From NCBI RefSeq assembly GCF_014274465.1, contig NZ_CP060394.1, forward strand, positions 3,286,001-3,350,000: a DNA stretch of 64,000 bases, in the 5' to 3' direction. Below, piece by piece: positions 42,288-51,169 of this stretch; the first letter of the stretch is position 1, and each line of letters starts with the position of its first letter. The position numbers and the translations under genes were made by a program. The stretch is from Alloacidobacterium dinghuense. Lineage in GTDB: Bacteria > Acidobacteriota > Terriglobia > Terriglobales > Acidobacteriaceae. Below the pieces are notes generated by a model. That model did no database searches. It was not told where the DNA came from and saw only the letters and a list, made by a program, of their open reading frames with translations.

Positions 42288-42691
42288 CGATCTTGGACAC
42301 CTTCCCCACCCTGTCAAGCCTGGAATCGAAAAACCAGCCCGAAACCGCCTCATTCCAAAAGATAATTGTCAGAACGACTACTGGCGTGATTTTCGACCCA
42401 GTTGGATATCATAGTAGTAGGGGCCAAAAGCCGCTATCGGAATCGACATTCTTGCTAGCCAGTCACGCGAGCTTACCTCTAACCGTCTTTGTTTGGAATA
42501 ATTTGGAAAAAATATAGGGGAGGGTATCGGCCAGTTAGGCTTCGCCGAAGCAGTCAGTCCTCGAAGCTCTTGTGTGCTTCCTTTGCCTCGGACCATCCAG
42601 CATCTCCGCCAGATAGCTGGTAATTCCCCACCAATCCAACTACCTTTGTTTGGAGGAATTTAGCAAAAATATGGGGGGGTGCTAGCCGCAG
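42288..42691. other. Gene-free stretch with a decayed gene tail
   Basis: These 404 bases contain the upstream region of the DinB gene, no credible open frame, and the degenerate copy of the TPR gene's 3' end (separate entry). A 72-codon minus-strand frame (42378-42596) runs through this decayed copy but does not match any protein and is not called. I see no tRNA or other RNA gene. Confidence 0.5.
42487..42636 (-). pseudogene. Decayed duplicate of the TPR gene 3' end and trailer
   Basis: From CTTTGTTTGGAATAATTTGG (42487 on) to about 42636 the sequence parallels 42644 to about 42793, the tail of the next gene and the bases after its stop, at a period of 157-158 bp. Shared pieces include GCCGAAGCA.TCAG, GACCATCC and TCCGCCAGATA. 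The copy has substitutions and frame-breaking indels, so it no longer reads through. It is a local tandem duplication left to erode. Confidence 0.75.
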
Positions 42692-43441
42692 CTAGTGCTT
42701 TGCCGAAGCACTCAGATCCCGAAGCGCCTTATGCGCTTCTTTTGCCTTGGGACCATCCGGCAGCGCCGCCAGATAAAGTTGGTAATTGGTCACCGCCTCG
42801 TCCCGATGGTTCATACGACGCGCCGCTTCCGCCAGATAAAAGACCGCCTCGGGATTCTCAGGGTCAGCCAGCGTCGCCTCCTTGAAGCGGGCGTACGCGC
42901 CTTTGTAGTCTTCGCGGTTCAGATAGAACTGCCCGACGTGCACATCGTCCGCCGCCAGCTTTGGGTTGTGAACGACTCCACCGGCGCCATCGGCAATCCG
43001 GGTGTCGCGATCGCCCTCAAGATCAAGGTTGTCGAGCTTATCCCGGCTCGAGCTTTCGCCGGTTGCAGCAGGAGCCGGCTTCGCAGCTTCGGAGTCGCGT
43101 GCCTTGGCATCTGCAGCCGCCTTCTCTGAAATATCCTCAGGAAACGGATTGTCGTCTGCCGTCGACTTCTTCGGCTGCTGCGCGGAATTTTGCGCTGGCT
43201 GCAAGGCGGGAGCGTCTTTGCTCGAATCGCTTGCCGGTGGACAGGTGCTGCTCGCCTTCCACGGACCTTTATCCCCACGGGTCGCCTGGCCGCTGCAGCC
43301 TTTGTCCGGCTGCGTGGAAGGAGCCTGCGGTGGCGGCGGAGGCGAAGCGTAGGGATCGGAGGAAGACTGCTGTTGCTGGGCAAATGCCCCCGGAACAGAG
43401 AGAACTAGAGCAAGAACCGGAACTGAAACCAACCGCCGCAT
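42692..43441 (-). CDS. Exported TPR-repeat protein
   Basis: 249-residue protein with a signal peptide (MRRLVSVPVLALVLSVPGAFAQ). A long Pro/Ser/Gln/Ala-rich and acidic disordered segment follows (about residues 22-150). The C-terminal part has about two to three TPR helices (VGQFYLNREDYKGAYARFKEA, AVFYLAEAARRMNHRDEAVTNYQLYL, GPKAKEAHKALRDL). Such modules scaffold periplasmic complexes. The 3' end has been duplicated downstream and the second copy has decayed. Partners are unknown. Confidence 0.8.
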   Translation of the reverse strand: MRRLVSVPVLALVLSVPGAFAQQQQSSSDPYASPPPPPQAPSTQPDKGCSGQATRGDKGPWKASSTCPPASDSSKDAPALQPAQNSAQQPKKSTADDNPFPEDISEKAAADAKARDSEAAKPAPAATGESSSRDKLDNLDLEGDRDTRIADGAGGVVHNPKLAADDVHVGQFYLNREDYKGAYARFKEATLADPENPEAVFYLAEAARRMNHRDEAVTNYQLYLAALPDGPKAKEAHKALRDLSASAKH

Positions 43442-43509
43442 GAAATTCCTATCCTTTAACTGTAGACGCGATGCGGAGCCAAAAGGATTTGAAAATCTGC
43501 GATCGGATC

Positions 43510-43989
43510 TTAGAGATGGCGCTCCATAAAAACATCGGCTCGCTTATATGGCGACGGCTCAACCCGCCAAGGATCGATGTGCTTAAATCCGAGCGATTCA
43601 TAAACGTGAATCGCATTCATCAGCTTGCTGTTCGTTTCCAGCGTAAGCTTTCGCGCACCTAGCTCTCGCGCCTCTGCGACCACATGCGCGAGGAGCGCTT
43701 TACCGATGCCGTGGTTGCGAACCGACTCATCCACCGCCATCTTCGCCACTTCATAGGAATTGGCCCCGGTGGCGATGAGCGCGCAGCAGCCAACGATCTC
43801 GTCGTCCAATGTGGCGAAATAAATATGCCCGCCAGGACGAAGAATGTACTTCACCGGATCATTGAGCGTGAGCCGGTCTTTTTCCTCGATCTCGAAATAC
43901 TTCGCGATCCACTGCTCGTTCAGCCTGCGAAAGGTTTCACCATCGCCCGGGAGGAACTGACGAAAGGTAATTTGCATGAGGGCCTGCAT
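43510..43989 (-). CDS. GNAT family N-acetyltransferase
   Basis: 159-residue acetyl-CoA-dependent transferase. The fold is visible from ITFRQFLPGDGETFRRL to HIYFATLDDEIVGCCALI. The acetyl-CoA loop is KMAVDESVRNHGIGKALLAHVVAEA, followed by LTLETNSKLMNAIHVYESLGFKHI. The substrate could be a small molecule or a protein. It has AAGGAG seven bases before the ATG and is transcribed divergently from the LysR gene 78 bp away, so LysR may control it. Confidence 0.85.
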   Translation of the reverse strand: MQALMQITFRQFLPGDGETFRRLNEQWIAKYFEIEEKDRLTLNDPVKYILRPGGHIYFATLDDEIVGCCALIATGANSYEVAKMAVDESVRNHGIGKALLAHVVAEARELGARKLTLETNSKLMNAIHVYESLGFKHIDPWRVEPSPYKRADVFMERHL

Positions 43990-44001
43990 TCGGTCGCTCC
44001 T

Positions 44002-44049
44002 TATATTGTTATCTAGCTATAGGGCGAATAAGATGTCCAATATATTGTT
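44002..44049 (+). promoter_or_regulatory. Direct repeats between the GNAT and LysR genes
   Basis: TATATTGTT occurs at 44002-44010 and again at 44041-44049 in the 78-bp divergent intergenic region. Each is followed within a few bases by a TC pair. Spaced sites of this kind fit a LysR tetramer bound over both promoters, though no clear T-N11-A core stands out. Confidence 0.4.
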
Positions 44050-44067
44050 TGTCTCCATTCAGACGCT

Positions 44068-44976
44068 ATGGATATTGCTGACATTGAACTGCGCCACCTC
44101 CGGTATTTTGTTGCCGTAGCCGAGGAATTGCACTTCGGCCGCGCGGCGCAGCGATTGCACATTGCCCAGCCTCCCCTTTCGCAGCAGATTCGCAAACTGG
44201 AAGAGGCCGTCGGGCATCCGCTCTTGCTGCGTACTTCGCGCAACGTGCGGCTGACAGCCGCAGGCGAAGAACTGCTGAAGCGCGCCCAACAAACGCTCCG
44301 CAAGGTAGCCGAAGACATACACAACACGCGCCGCATCGGACGCGGCGAAGTCGGCACGCTCACCGTCGGATTTATCGCCTCAGCCATGCTGACCGTGTTG
44401 CCGAAGATGCTCAGCGAATACCGCAACCGCTTTCCCGAGGTGGAGTTGCGCCTGCGCGAGTTCTATACCAGCGCCTTGCTGCGCGCTCTTCGCGACGGAA
44501 CGGCAGACCTCGGATTCACCCGTGATGCCGGCGAGGAAGAGACGCTCCAGACAGAAATTCTGCTGCCGGAACCGTATATCGCCGTAGTTTCTGCGCGGCA
44601 TCCGCTGGCATCAAGGATGTCCATTCGTATGGACGAATTACGCAGCGAGCCCTTCGTTCTCTTCTCACCCGAGGTCGGCCACAACGCATGGGACAAGGTG
44701 ATGCGTCTATGCCAGCAGGGAGGTTTTCGACCGAAGATTGTGCAGGAAGCTCCGCATTGGCTCACGATTCTACGACTCGTCGGCACAGGCCTGGGGGTAA
44801 CGATCGCTCCGGCATGCGTGGAGAGAATCGCCGATCAGGAAGTGCGTTGCATCAAGCTGCGAAACTCGAAGGTCTTCAGCCACCTGGAACTTGCGTATCG
44901 CGCCGAGACTCTCACCGAACTTGAAGAGACGTTTCTTTCGCTGGCAAGGAAAACATTTCGCCGCCAGCCTGCGTAA
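44068..44976 (+). CDS. LysR family transcriptional regulator
   Basis: 302-residue regulator. The N-terminal winged helix (about residues 4-63) reads IELRHLRYFVAVAEELHFG, then AAQRLHIAQPPLSQQIRKLE, the classic LysR HTH. A linker helix and a two-lobed periplasmic-binding-like effector domain follow (LTVGFIASAMLTVLPKML; PYIAVVSARHPLAS; GLGVTIAPACVERI). It probably regulates itself and the divergent GNAT gene. It resembles the group of regulators for aromatic or hydroxy-acid metabolism, but the effector cannot be predicted. Confidence 0.9.
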   Translation: MDIADIELRHLRYFVAVAEELHFGRAAQRLHIAQPPLSQQIRKLEEAVGHPLLLRTSRNVRLTAAGEELLKRAQQTLRKVAEDIHNTRRIGRGEVGTLTVGFIASAMLTVLPKMLSEYRNRFPEVELRLREFYTSALLRALRDGTADLGFTRDAGEEETLQTEILLPEPYIAVVSARHPLASRMSIRMDELRSEPFVLFSPEVGHNAWDKVMRLCQQGGFRPKIVQEAPHWLTILRLVGTGLGVTIAPACVERIADQEVRCIKLRNSKVFSHLELAYRAETLTELEETFLSLARKTFRRQPA

Positions 44977-45022
44977 AACTCTTATCGCCAAGTGAGATAT
45001 ACTCGGCTCGAATCCTTTTGTC

Positions 45023-45529
45023 ATGAGCCTGATTATCCGTTCCTCTGCCATCCACGCAGCCGGTTGCTATACGACTGCTCCCATCAAGAAAGGCACGCGC
45101 GTCATCGAATACACCGGACCGCGCATCAGCAAAGACGAAGCCGACGAGAAGTATCAGAATTCACCCACAACCTATCTCTTCGGCCTGGGAGATGGTTCGC
45201 AGGTCATCGACGGCCACGGCACCGCGATGTTTATCAATCACTCCTGCGATCCGAACTGCGAAACCGATGAGATTCGCGGTCGCGTATGGATCACGGCCAT
45301 CCGCAACATCGCAGCCGGCGAAGAGCTGACGTATGATTACTGCCTTTACGATGGCGAAGACGATGAAGCTACGTGCAACTGCGGCACGGCAAATTGCCGC
45401 AAGACAATGTACTCAGAGGATGAAGTCAAGAAGCGAGCACGCGCCGCCAAACGATTGGCGAGGAAAAACGCGCTGAATGGAAAGAACGGAGCGTCTCCCA
45501 ACCATTCCAACCGAGCCAAACACACATAG
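45023..45529 (+). CDS. SET domain protein with post-SET cysteine motif
   Basis: 168-residue protein-lysine methyltransferase fold. The SET signature is complete: an N-terminal IHAAGCYTTAPIKKGTRVIEY, the SAM-binding FINHSCDPNCE, and the catalytic Tyr segment GEELTYDYCLY. A post-SET zinc cluster follows (CNCGTANCR), with the second and third ligands of the set shared with the earlier NC. The C-terminus is Lys/Arg/Asn-rich. Eukaryote-like SET proteins occur in several bacteria, with few known targets. It stands alone after the LysR gene. Its substrate is unknown; a nucleoid protein is one possibility. Confidence 0.85.
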   Translation: MSLIIRSSAIHAAGCYTTAPIKKGTRVIEYTGPRISKDEADEKYQNSPTTYLFGLGDGSQVIDGHGTAMFINHSCDPNCETDEIRGRVWITAIRNIAAGEELTYDYCLYDGEDDEATCNCGTANCRKTMYSEDEVKKRARAAKRLARKNALNGKNGASPNHSNRAKHT

Positions 45530-45530
45530 A

Positions 45531-45546
45531 CTCCCGCAGACGGGAG
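45531..45546 (+). terminator. Short hairpin after the SET gene
   Basis: CTCCCG, loop CAGA, CGGGAG immediately follows the SET-domain stop codon. The six-base stem has no T-run, so termination is only possible, not clear. Confidence 0.35.
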
Positions 45547-45583
45547 ACCGGTCTGATGGTATGGAAGTAACAGAAGAGAATGG

Positions 45584-45910
45584 TTAGGACTTCTGGGCCG
45601 CGACCGACGAAACTGTAATGGTATCGCCGTCAACGGTTCCAGTTACGGTCACATTTTCTCCTGCCAGATTCTTGACGGCCTCCTCTTCGCCTTTCAGCTT
45701 GTAGACCTTGCCATCGCTCACCAGCACCGGTGCTGCGCCTCGTTTGATGCAGCCCTTGACGCATTTGGTATTGTCGGCGCTGGGGGAACTATGGGAAGCG
45801 CCGCACTGCGCCTCGCTAATATAGCCATTGATGGTGGTAGCGGACTGGGCTGACAGGCCAGTCACAGCAAGTGCCAGGAAGCCTGCAACCGCAAGGGATT
45901 TGAATTGCAT
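45584..45910 (-). CDS. Small exported protein, DUF5818-like
   Basis: 108-residue protein with a signal peptide (LAVAGFLALAVTGLSAQ). The mature part has three conserved-looking cysteines (ISEAQCGAS, TKCVKGCIKRG) and a small beta-rich domain (PVLVSDGKVYKLKG, NLAGENVTVTGTVDGDTITV) of the OB-like type common in acidobacterial secreted proteins. The cysteines could bind metal or form a disulfide. It stands alone; function unknown. Confidence 0.7.
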   Translation of the reverse strand: MQFKSLAVAGFLALAVTGLSAQSATTINGYISEAQCGASHSSPSADNTKCVKGCIKRGAAPVLVSDGKVYKLKGEEEAVKNLAGENVTVTGTVDGDTITVSSVAAQKS

Positions 45911-46032
45911 CGTCGACCCTCCATAAACGTTTTGGAAACAGAATCATCCCACGGCAAGCATGCGCCTTGCTAGAGACAAAATTCCTGCTTTTGATCCGAA
46001 TAAAAGACGGTATGCTCCTAGGCAGGAAAAAC

Positions 46033-46060
46033 AACGGCGGAGGCCTGAGCCTCCGCCGTT
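46033..46060 (-). terminator. Intrinsic terminator of the second receptor gene
   Basis: AACGGCGGAGGC (46033-46044), loop CTGA, GCCTCCGCCGTT (46049-46060) is a perfect 12-bp stem. On the minus strand it is followed by GTTTTTCC, the U-run expected for termination of the receptor gene that ends at 46081. Confidence 0.88.
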
Positions 46061-46080
46061 ATCGAGTGTCGTGGTTGAAA

Positions 46081-49000
46081 TTAGAAGCTGAAGGTTGCCT
46101 TCAGCTGGATAAGCCGAGGAGAAGCATCACCACCGAGCCCCGATCCCAGAATGCTGGTCGGAGTGTTTACAGTGCTCGTAATCAAGCCGTTGAACGTTGT
46201 GTTCGCAATGTCGGCGGTCGGATTGGCAAAGTTCGGGTGGTTGAACAGATTGAAGAACTGTGCACCCACCTTCAGCTTTGCCGATTCCCAGTGCGGAACA
46301 GCGAAGCCCTTGACAACTGCTAAATCGGTATCGGTGTAGGCTGGTCCGAATACCTGATTGCGCCCCTGCTGGCCGAAGCCGGTGGGATTGGTATAGTTGC
46401 CGCTGGCTTGGGTAATTGCGCAAGCATTCCCGCCGCCAGTAGCGTTGTTGAAAACGTGGCTCCCACCGCATGACTGGATCCCGTTGATCTGGGCGGCCGG
46501 GAACTGACTCGTGCCGCCGATGTTCACTCCTCCGTTACCCAGCAACATATTGCCGTCGGCAACGGTGAACGGGAAGCCGGTGTGGTGGAAGACGGTCCCG
46601 CTCAACTCCCAGCCGTCGGTCAGGGCTCGCGGTCCACGATAGTACGGCATAGTAAAGACATAACCAGCCGTAATGTTGTGGCGAGAATCGTAGTCAGAGT
46701 TCCCATAGTTGTAGCGAAGGTTGAACGGATTGATGGGATAGATGAGACTCTTGCCCGCCGAGAAACCAAGAATACCGCCATTGGAGATCTCGTCCATAGC
46801 ATGGCTGTAGGTGTAGTTTGCCTGCAGTGTCAGCATTTTGGACCTGCGAACGACCGAGGCAATCAGTCCGTTGTAATTCGACGACGCCCCGTTACCCACT
46901 TCGGTCACTGTAGAGTACGAATTATTCGCGGGAGCTTGAGGATAGCCGGCAATCACCGTTGGACCAGCCGCCTGGAACGAATTCACTCCATTGTTCTGTA
47001 CAGGCTCGTGATAGCCACGATCGCCAACGTACATAACGGTTAGAGCTGTAGCCTTGTCGAGCTGGCGATCGATACCAAGACTCCATTCTTCGTAGGTTGG
47101 GTAATATATCTTGCTCAGCGGGGTTGTAAAGCTCGGAGCAGCAAATCCCGGAACCGAAGCGCTCAAAGATTTGAAGCTGCCACCATTCGGATAGGCACCG
47201 AGGAACGCCACGTTAGAGGCTGCCGCTGTCTGAGCTGCACTGCCCGCCTGGGATGGATCAGTCAGAATATTCGAGCCTCCGAACCCCGGACCGTACAAAG
47301 TAAAGCCGTTGTTCGTTGGCGAATTGTTCAGGATGCTGTCAGCGATCGTGGCCGGGAATACATCGCTAAACATACCGAAGCCGCCACGAACGACGGTTTT
47401 CGTGTCCGGCCCGGCGGGTGACCAGGTGAAGCCGAAGCGCGGTTGCCAGCCGATCTTCGCGAAATCAGGGAAGGCCGCGTACTGGCCGGTCTTGATCATG
47501 CTGTTATATGGGGTTGATGTATCCGTGCTCAAGGATTCAAACGGTCCATTGAGTGTGGCGAAGCAGCTAGTGTGGCATACCGGGTTGGAGTTGTGCTCCA
47601 TGCGGAGAGCAAACGTCAGTTGCAGGTTTGGTTTTATCTTCCATTCATCCTGCGCATACCAGCCCATGTTGTAGAGAGACACCGGCTGTGTCAGGCGAGT
47701 TGGAAATTGCTGAAAGTAAAGAGAAGTATTTCCAGCTGCGAAGTCCGGCTCCACAAAGAGCTGCTCCGGGGAGGTATAAACCTGTGGGCTGTAGTCGGTC
47801 ACATTATCGCGACGAATGCTCCAGCCGAACTTCACAGTGTGCTTCCCATGATTGATGCTCAGGTCATCAATAAGCTGGTAACCATTTACATTGCGTCCCT
47901 GCGGCCAGACGAGATCATCGCCACCGAGGGAGTTGAATGCCGAGCCGCTGAGGAAGATCATGGTGCCTGGCACAAGTGCGTTGGCCTGTTTCAGGTTCTG
48001 GTTGGTGAAGATGGCGCTGTAGTAGATATCAGCGAAAACGAACTGGTTGGCAATTTTCGGGCTGAAAATGTGAGTTTCGTTCAGCTGACCTTGATACTGG
48101 GGTTGAATGCTGTCTGCGTTGAAGATTGGGTTGAGAGGATCCGTGTAAGTGGCCTGTAATCCGTGATCCGCTTCGAAATGCCCAAACAATGTGTCCTTAT
48201 CGGAGAGACGGTAGTCAACACGGGCAGTCAACAGCCACTCGTGCGTAAAGTTAGTGACCGAGTAGGGAAAGACAACTGCATTCGGGTCTCCGGCGCTGGG
48301 TACGGCCGACGCATAATTTTTTGCGCCATTCCATACGCTGAAGAGTTGCTGGTAATAAGGAACCTGAGCTGAATTCCCGTTATACGCAAGGTTGCCATTC
48401 GGCAAGTTCGGATTCGCGCAAGCGGGCACCGGAGCTTTCGGGTCCGTCGGCATGGGGCAAATGGGCGTTGGGCTGAGCACTGCGTTTTCGAACGCCTGGC
48501 TCGGCGCTCCCGCTGTACCAGTAACCGGAATCACGACGCGGAGTCCTTCAGTATTGACAAAGAAGAAAAGTCGATCTTTTATGATCGGACCGCCCACACC
48601 AGCAGCCCATTGATTCACGTTGTCAAAGGTGCGAGGAGTGATGTCCTTCGTCTGGTTACGGAAGTAGTCGTTCGCATTCATGATGCGACCGTTCCACCAA
48701 TAATTTGCATTGCCGTGGAAGGAATTCGTGCCGGAGCGAGTGATTTCATTCACCTGCGATCCAGCCAGACCACCGTATTGCGCGCTGTATGGGTTATTCA
48801 CAACCGAAACCTGCGCAACGTCGTTGTTGCCAAGTAGCAGGTTGGTGGCGCCCGAATTGTTCAGGTTGAGGAACGGATCGTTCTCGTAGCCGCCATTCAC
48901 GGTAAAAGTATTCGATGTCGCAGGCAGACCGAAAACCGAGAAGTTTCCGTACCCAAAGGAGGTCCCGTTTGACGGGGTCGTGGTATTCATGACCACGCCC

Positions 49001-49521
49001 GGAGCAGTCTGGGCCACGAAGGTAAGATCATTGCCAGGGTTGGGAAGGCTCTGCACCTGCTGCATCGTGAACGTAGTGCTGATATCTGCGCTATCTGTGT
49101 GAAGCAGAGGCTCGGTCTCAGAAACCTCGATTGTCTGCGTGCCAGATCCGATCGTGAGCTTAATATCGGCAGGAACAACAATACCCGCGCTAACGTCCAC
49201 ATTGACTGAGGCAGTTTCGAATCCAGGGGCCGTTACCGTGAGCGAATACTTCCCTGGCTTCAGCAGGGAAACGCGGTACGTGCCGGCACCATTCGTAGCC
49301 ACGGTCTGAGCCTGACCAGTGTCCAGACTCTTCACATAGACGCTGGCGTTAGCCACATTTGCGCCACTGGGGTCAGTGACTGTGCCAGCAATATCACCCG
49401 AGGTTAACGACTGCGAGTACGCGGTGTGCGCAAACAACCACATGCCCAGGAAGAAAAAGCTCAGAACGGTGATCCGTCCCAAGCTTTGAAAAGCTGTATT
49501 TCTTAAACGCAGATTGCTCAT
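46081..49521 (-). CDS. TonB-dependent receptor, Oar-like, carboxypeptidase-regulatory domain
   Basis: Second giant outer-membrane receptor, about 1146 residues. Signal peptide (ITVLSFFFLGMWLFAHTAYSQ), CarboxypepD_reg-like domain (GDIAGTVTDPSGANVANASVYV, GKYSLTVTAPGFETASV), then a plug-like segment (QQVQSLPNPGNDLTFVAQTAPG). The extended beta-barrel ends in Phe (LKATFSF). Although it shares the layout of the receptor at 14240-17782, the two differ strongly in sequence and size of loops. The start is ATG 49521; a TTG at 49539 would add six residues. Ligand unknown; transport of large or polymeric substrates is typical for the group. A strong terminator follows. Confidence 0.9.
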   Translation of the reverse strand: MSNLRLRNTAFQSLGRITVLSFFFLGMWLFAHTAYSQSLTSGDIAGTVTDPSGANVANASVYVKSLDTGQAQTVATNGAGTYRVSLLKPGKYSLTVTAPGFETASVNVDVSAGIVVPADIKLTIGSGTQTIEVSETEPLLHTDSADISTTFTMQQVQSLPNPGNDLTFVAQTAPGVVMNTTTPSNGTSFGYGNFSVFGLPATSNTFTVNGGYENDPFLNLNNSGATNLLLGNNDVAQVSVVNNPYSAQYGGLAGSQVNEITRSGTNSFHGNANYWWNGRIMNANDYFRNQTKDITPRTFDNVNQWAAGVGGPIIKDRLFFFVNTEGLRVVIPVTGTAGAPSQAFENAVLSPTPICPMPTDPKAPVPACANPNLPNGNLAYNGNSAQVPYYQQLFSVWNGAKNYASAVPSAGDPNAVVFPYSVTNFTHEWLLTARVDYRLSDKDTLFGHFEADHGLQATYTDPLNPIFNADSIQPQYQGQLNETHIFSPKIANQFVFADIYYSAIFTNQNLKQANALVPGTMIFLSGSAFNSLGGDDLVWPQGRNVNGYQLIDDLSINHGKHTVKFGWSIRRDNVTDYSPQVYTSPEQLFVEPDFAAGNTSLYFQQFPTRLTQPVSLYNMGWYAQDEWKIKPNLQLTFALRMEHNSNPVCHTSCFATLNGPFESLSTDTSTPYNSMIKTGQYAAFPDFAKIGWQPRFGFTWSPAGPDTKTVVRGGFGMFSDVFPATIADSILNNSPTNNGFTLYGPGFGGSNILTDPSQAGSAAQTAAASNVAFLGAYPNGGSFKSLSASVPGFAAPSFTTPLSKIYYPTYEEWSLGIDRQLDKATALTVMYVGDRGYHEPVQNNGVNSFQAAGPTVIAGYPQAPANNSYSTVTEVGNGASSNYNGLIASVVRRSKMLTLQANYTYSHAMDEISNGGILGFSAGKSLIYPINPFNLRYNYGNSDYDSRHNITAGYVFTMPYYRGPRALTDGWELSGTVFHHTGFPFTVADGNMLLGNGGVNIGGTSQFPAAQINGIQSCGGSHVFNNATGGGNACAITQASGNYTNPTGFGQQGRNQVFGPAYTDTDLAVVKGFAVPHWESAKLKVGAQFFNLFNHPNFANPTADIANTTFNGLITSTVNTPTSILGSGLGGDASPRLIQLKATFSF

Positions 49522-49680
49522 GAGCCATTGGCACAGCAATTTTCATACCGTCAGAGGAGTTAATTTCCTCGAATCCGTATCTTCTACAAAAGTCAAGCCA
49601 TTAATCTGGCCTTAATAGTTACTAAATTGTAATTCATTGTTTAATAATAAGTTATATCCTATCCGCAAAACTAAAGGCGG

Positions 49681-49700
49681 ATCTACAAAAAACTGTAGAT
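49681..49700 (+). promoter_or_regulatory. Dyad in the receptor/htpX intergenic region
   Basis: ATCTACA-AAAAAC-TGTAGAT is a perfect seven-base dyad in the 260-base divergent gap between the receptor and htpX. The gap is A/T-rich and must hold both promoters. The dyad, about 80 bases before htpX, is the best operator candidate. I see no gene in the gap. Confidence 0.45.
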
Positions 49701-49781
49701 TGCTCAATTGAGGCACTATTTCATCTCGTTATTCCTTCGTGAAACAATAAATTTGCGGTCGATCTATCATGGAGGGCCGCA

Positions 49782-50654
49782 ATGATGAATACTTTTAAGA
49801 CTGCACTGCTCCTCACTGCACTGACCCTCTGCCTCGTGCTTCTAGGGGAACATTATGGCGGGCGCAATGGCATGATTCTGGCGTTTGCCATTGCTGCCGG
49901 CATAAATTTCTTCAGCTATTTCTATTCGGACAAGCTGGCGCTGACTATGTATAGGGCTCAGCCCGTCAGCCGCGAGGAGCTCCCCCGCGTGTATCAGGTG
50001 GTGGAGCGCATGACCCAGCGCATTGGGCTGCCAATGCCAAAGATCTACGTCATCCCTTCCGATTCGCCAAATGCGTTCGCAACGGGACGGAATCCACAGC
50101 ATGCCTCGGTCGCCGTCACGCAGGGCATTCTGAATCTTCTCAACGATGATGAGCTGGAGGGCGTGCTTGCTCATGAACTGGGACACGTCCGCAATCGCGA
50201 CATTTTGACCAGTTCCATCGCCGCGACTCTCGCAGGCGCCATCACCATGCTCGCTCGCATGGGGTATTGGGCAGCACTCTTCGGCGGATATGGCGGCGAA
50301 GGCCGTGATCGCGATCGCGGAGGCGGTTTCGGCGCGCTTCTGATGCTCATCCTCGCGCCGATTGCAGCAACGCTCATTCAGCTGGCGATTTCCCGCTCGC
50401 GCGAGTACGAAGCTGACGCAACGGGTGCGCACATTACAGGGAATCCCTATGCGTTGGCCAGTGCCTTGGAAAAACTGGACGCATATTCCAAGCGGCTACC
50501 GCTGCAGGCTTCGCCTTCGAATGCTCATCTCTTCATCGTTCAGCCCCTGTTAAGCGGTCGTGATTTTGCCAGTCTTTTCGCTACGCATCCGCCGATTCCG
50601 AAACGGATTGAGCGGCTGATCGGGCGGTCGAGTGTCTATGGAGCACAAAACTAG
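49782..50654 (+). CDS. htpX: HtpX-like membrane zinc protease
   Basis: 290-residue M48 family protease of the inner membrane. Two N-terminal helices (FKTALLLTALTLCLVLLGE; NGMILAFAIAAGINFFSYF) are followed by the cytosolic catalytic domain. His131, Glu132 and His135 form the HELGH zinc site and Glu208 in SRSREYEAD is the third ligand. Further helices lie between them. HtpX degrades misfolded membrane proteins, often under heat or envelope stress. GGAGGG precedes the double ATG. The next gene begins two bases after the stop, so they are one operon. Confidence 0.92.
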   Translation: MMNTFKTALLLTALTLCLVLLGEHYGGRNGMILAFAIAAGINFFSYFYSDKLALTMYRAQPVSREELPRVYQVVERMTQRIGLPMPKIYVIPSDSPNAFATGRNPQHASVAVTQGILNLLNDDELEGVLAHELGHVRNRDILTSSIAATLAGAITMLARMGYWAALFGGYGGEGRDRDRGGGFGALLMLILAPIAATLIQLAISRSREYEADATGAHITGNPYALASALEKLDAYSKRLPLQASPSNAHLFIVQPLLSGRDFASLFATHPPIPKRIERLIGRSSVYGAQN

Positions 50655-50656
50655 AG

Positions 50657-51127
50657 ATGAAGACTCTACTGCGCGCTCTGATCCTGCTGCTGATTGTTCT
50701 CTGGCTTGGCGGCGTAATGTTCTTTCCTGTAGTCGCCGCCTCAGCCTTCTCTTCGATCGCAGATACGCACGTCGCTGGAACGGTCGTGCGCAAATGTCTT
50801 TTGGTTCTTCACTATGAAGGACTGTTCTCCGGCGCAATGCTGATCATTCTGCTGCTGGCGGCAGCCCGCTTCCGTGCCTATGCCCGGAGCGTGACGCTGC
50901 CACTACTCTTTGCACTGATCATGCTGGTGCTGACGGCTTTCTCACAATACTGGATCATCCCCAGGATGGAAGGCTTCCGGCTCGCTGCGGGAGGCGCGAT
51001 TGACGCCGTCTCTGCGAACGACCCGAATCGAGTCGCCTTCAACAAGCTGCATGCTGTGTCGGAGCACGTCGAAGAGGGCGTGTTGCTGGCTGGGATCGTT
51101 CTCGTGGCGCTTGTAGCGCGTGATTAA
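50657..51127 (+). CDS. DUF4149-like membrane protein
   Basis: 156-residue protein with four likely helices: LLRALILLLIVLWLGGVMFFPVVAA, GLFSGAMLIILLLAAARF, VTLPLLFALIMLVLTAFSQYW and VLLAGIVLVALVA. A Met/Arg-rich loop with the pattern IIPRM separates the last two. The family is of unknown function and is often placed next to protease or transport genes. Here it is coupled to htpX, so it might modulate or assist the protease; that is inference. Confidence 0.75.
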   Translation: MKTLLRALILLLIVLWLGGVMFFPVVAASAFSSIADTHVAGTVVRKCLLVLHYEGLFSGAMLIILLLAAARFRAYARSVTLPLLFALIMLVLTAFSQYWIIPRMEGFRLAAGGAIDAVSANDPNRVAFNKLHAVSEHVEEGVLLAGIVLVALVARD

Positions 51128-51151
51128 GAGGGACTCAAATTTGAGTCCCTC
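51128..51151 (+). terminator. 24-bp perfect palindrome after the htpX operon
   Basis: GAGGGACTCAAA (51128-51139) and TTTGAGTCCCTC (51140-51151) form a flawless dyad that begins next to the stop of the membrane-protein gene. It can fold as a hairpin and lies between convergent genes, so termination in both directions is likely; it lacks a clean T-run. Confidence 0.6.
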
Positions 51152-51169
51152 CTCTCATGTCGAAGTGAA

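Noticed and set aside
42378-42596. 72-codon minus-strand frame between the DinB and TPR genes
   Set aside because: It runs through the decayed duplicate in a frame unrelated to the source protein.
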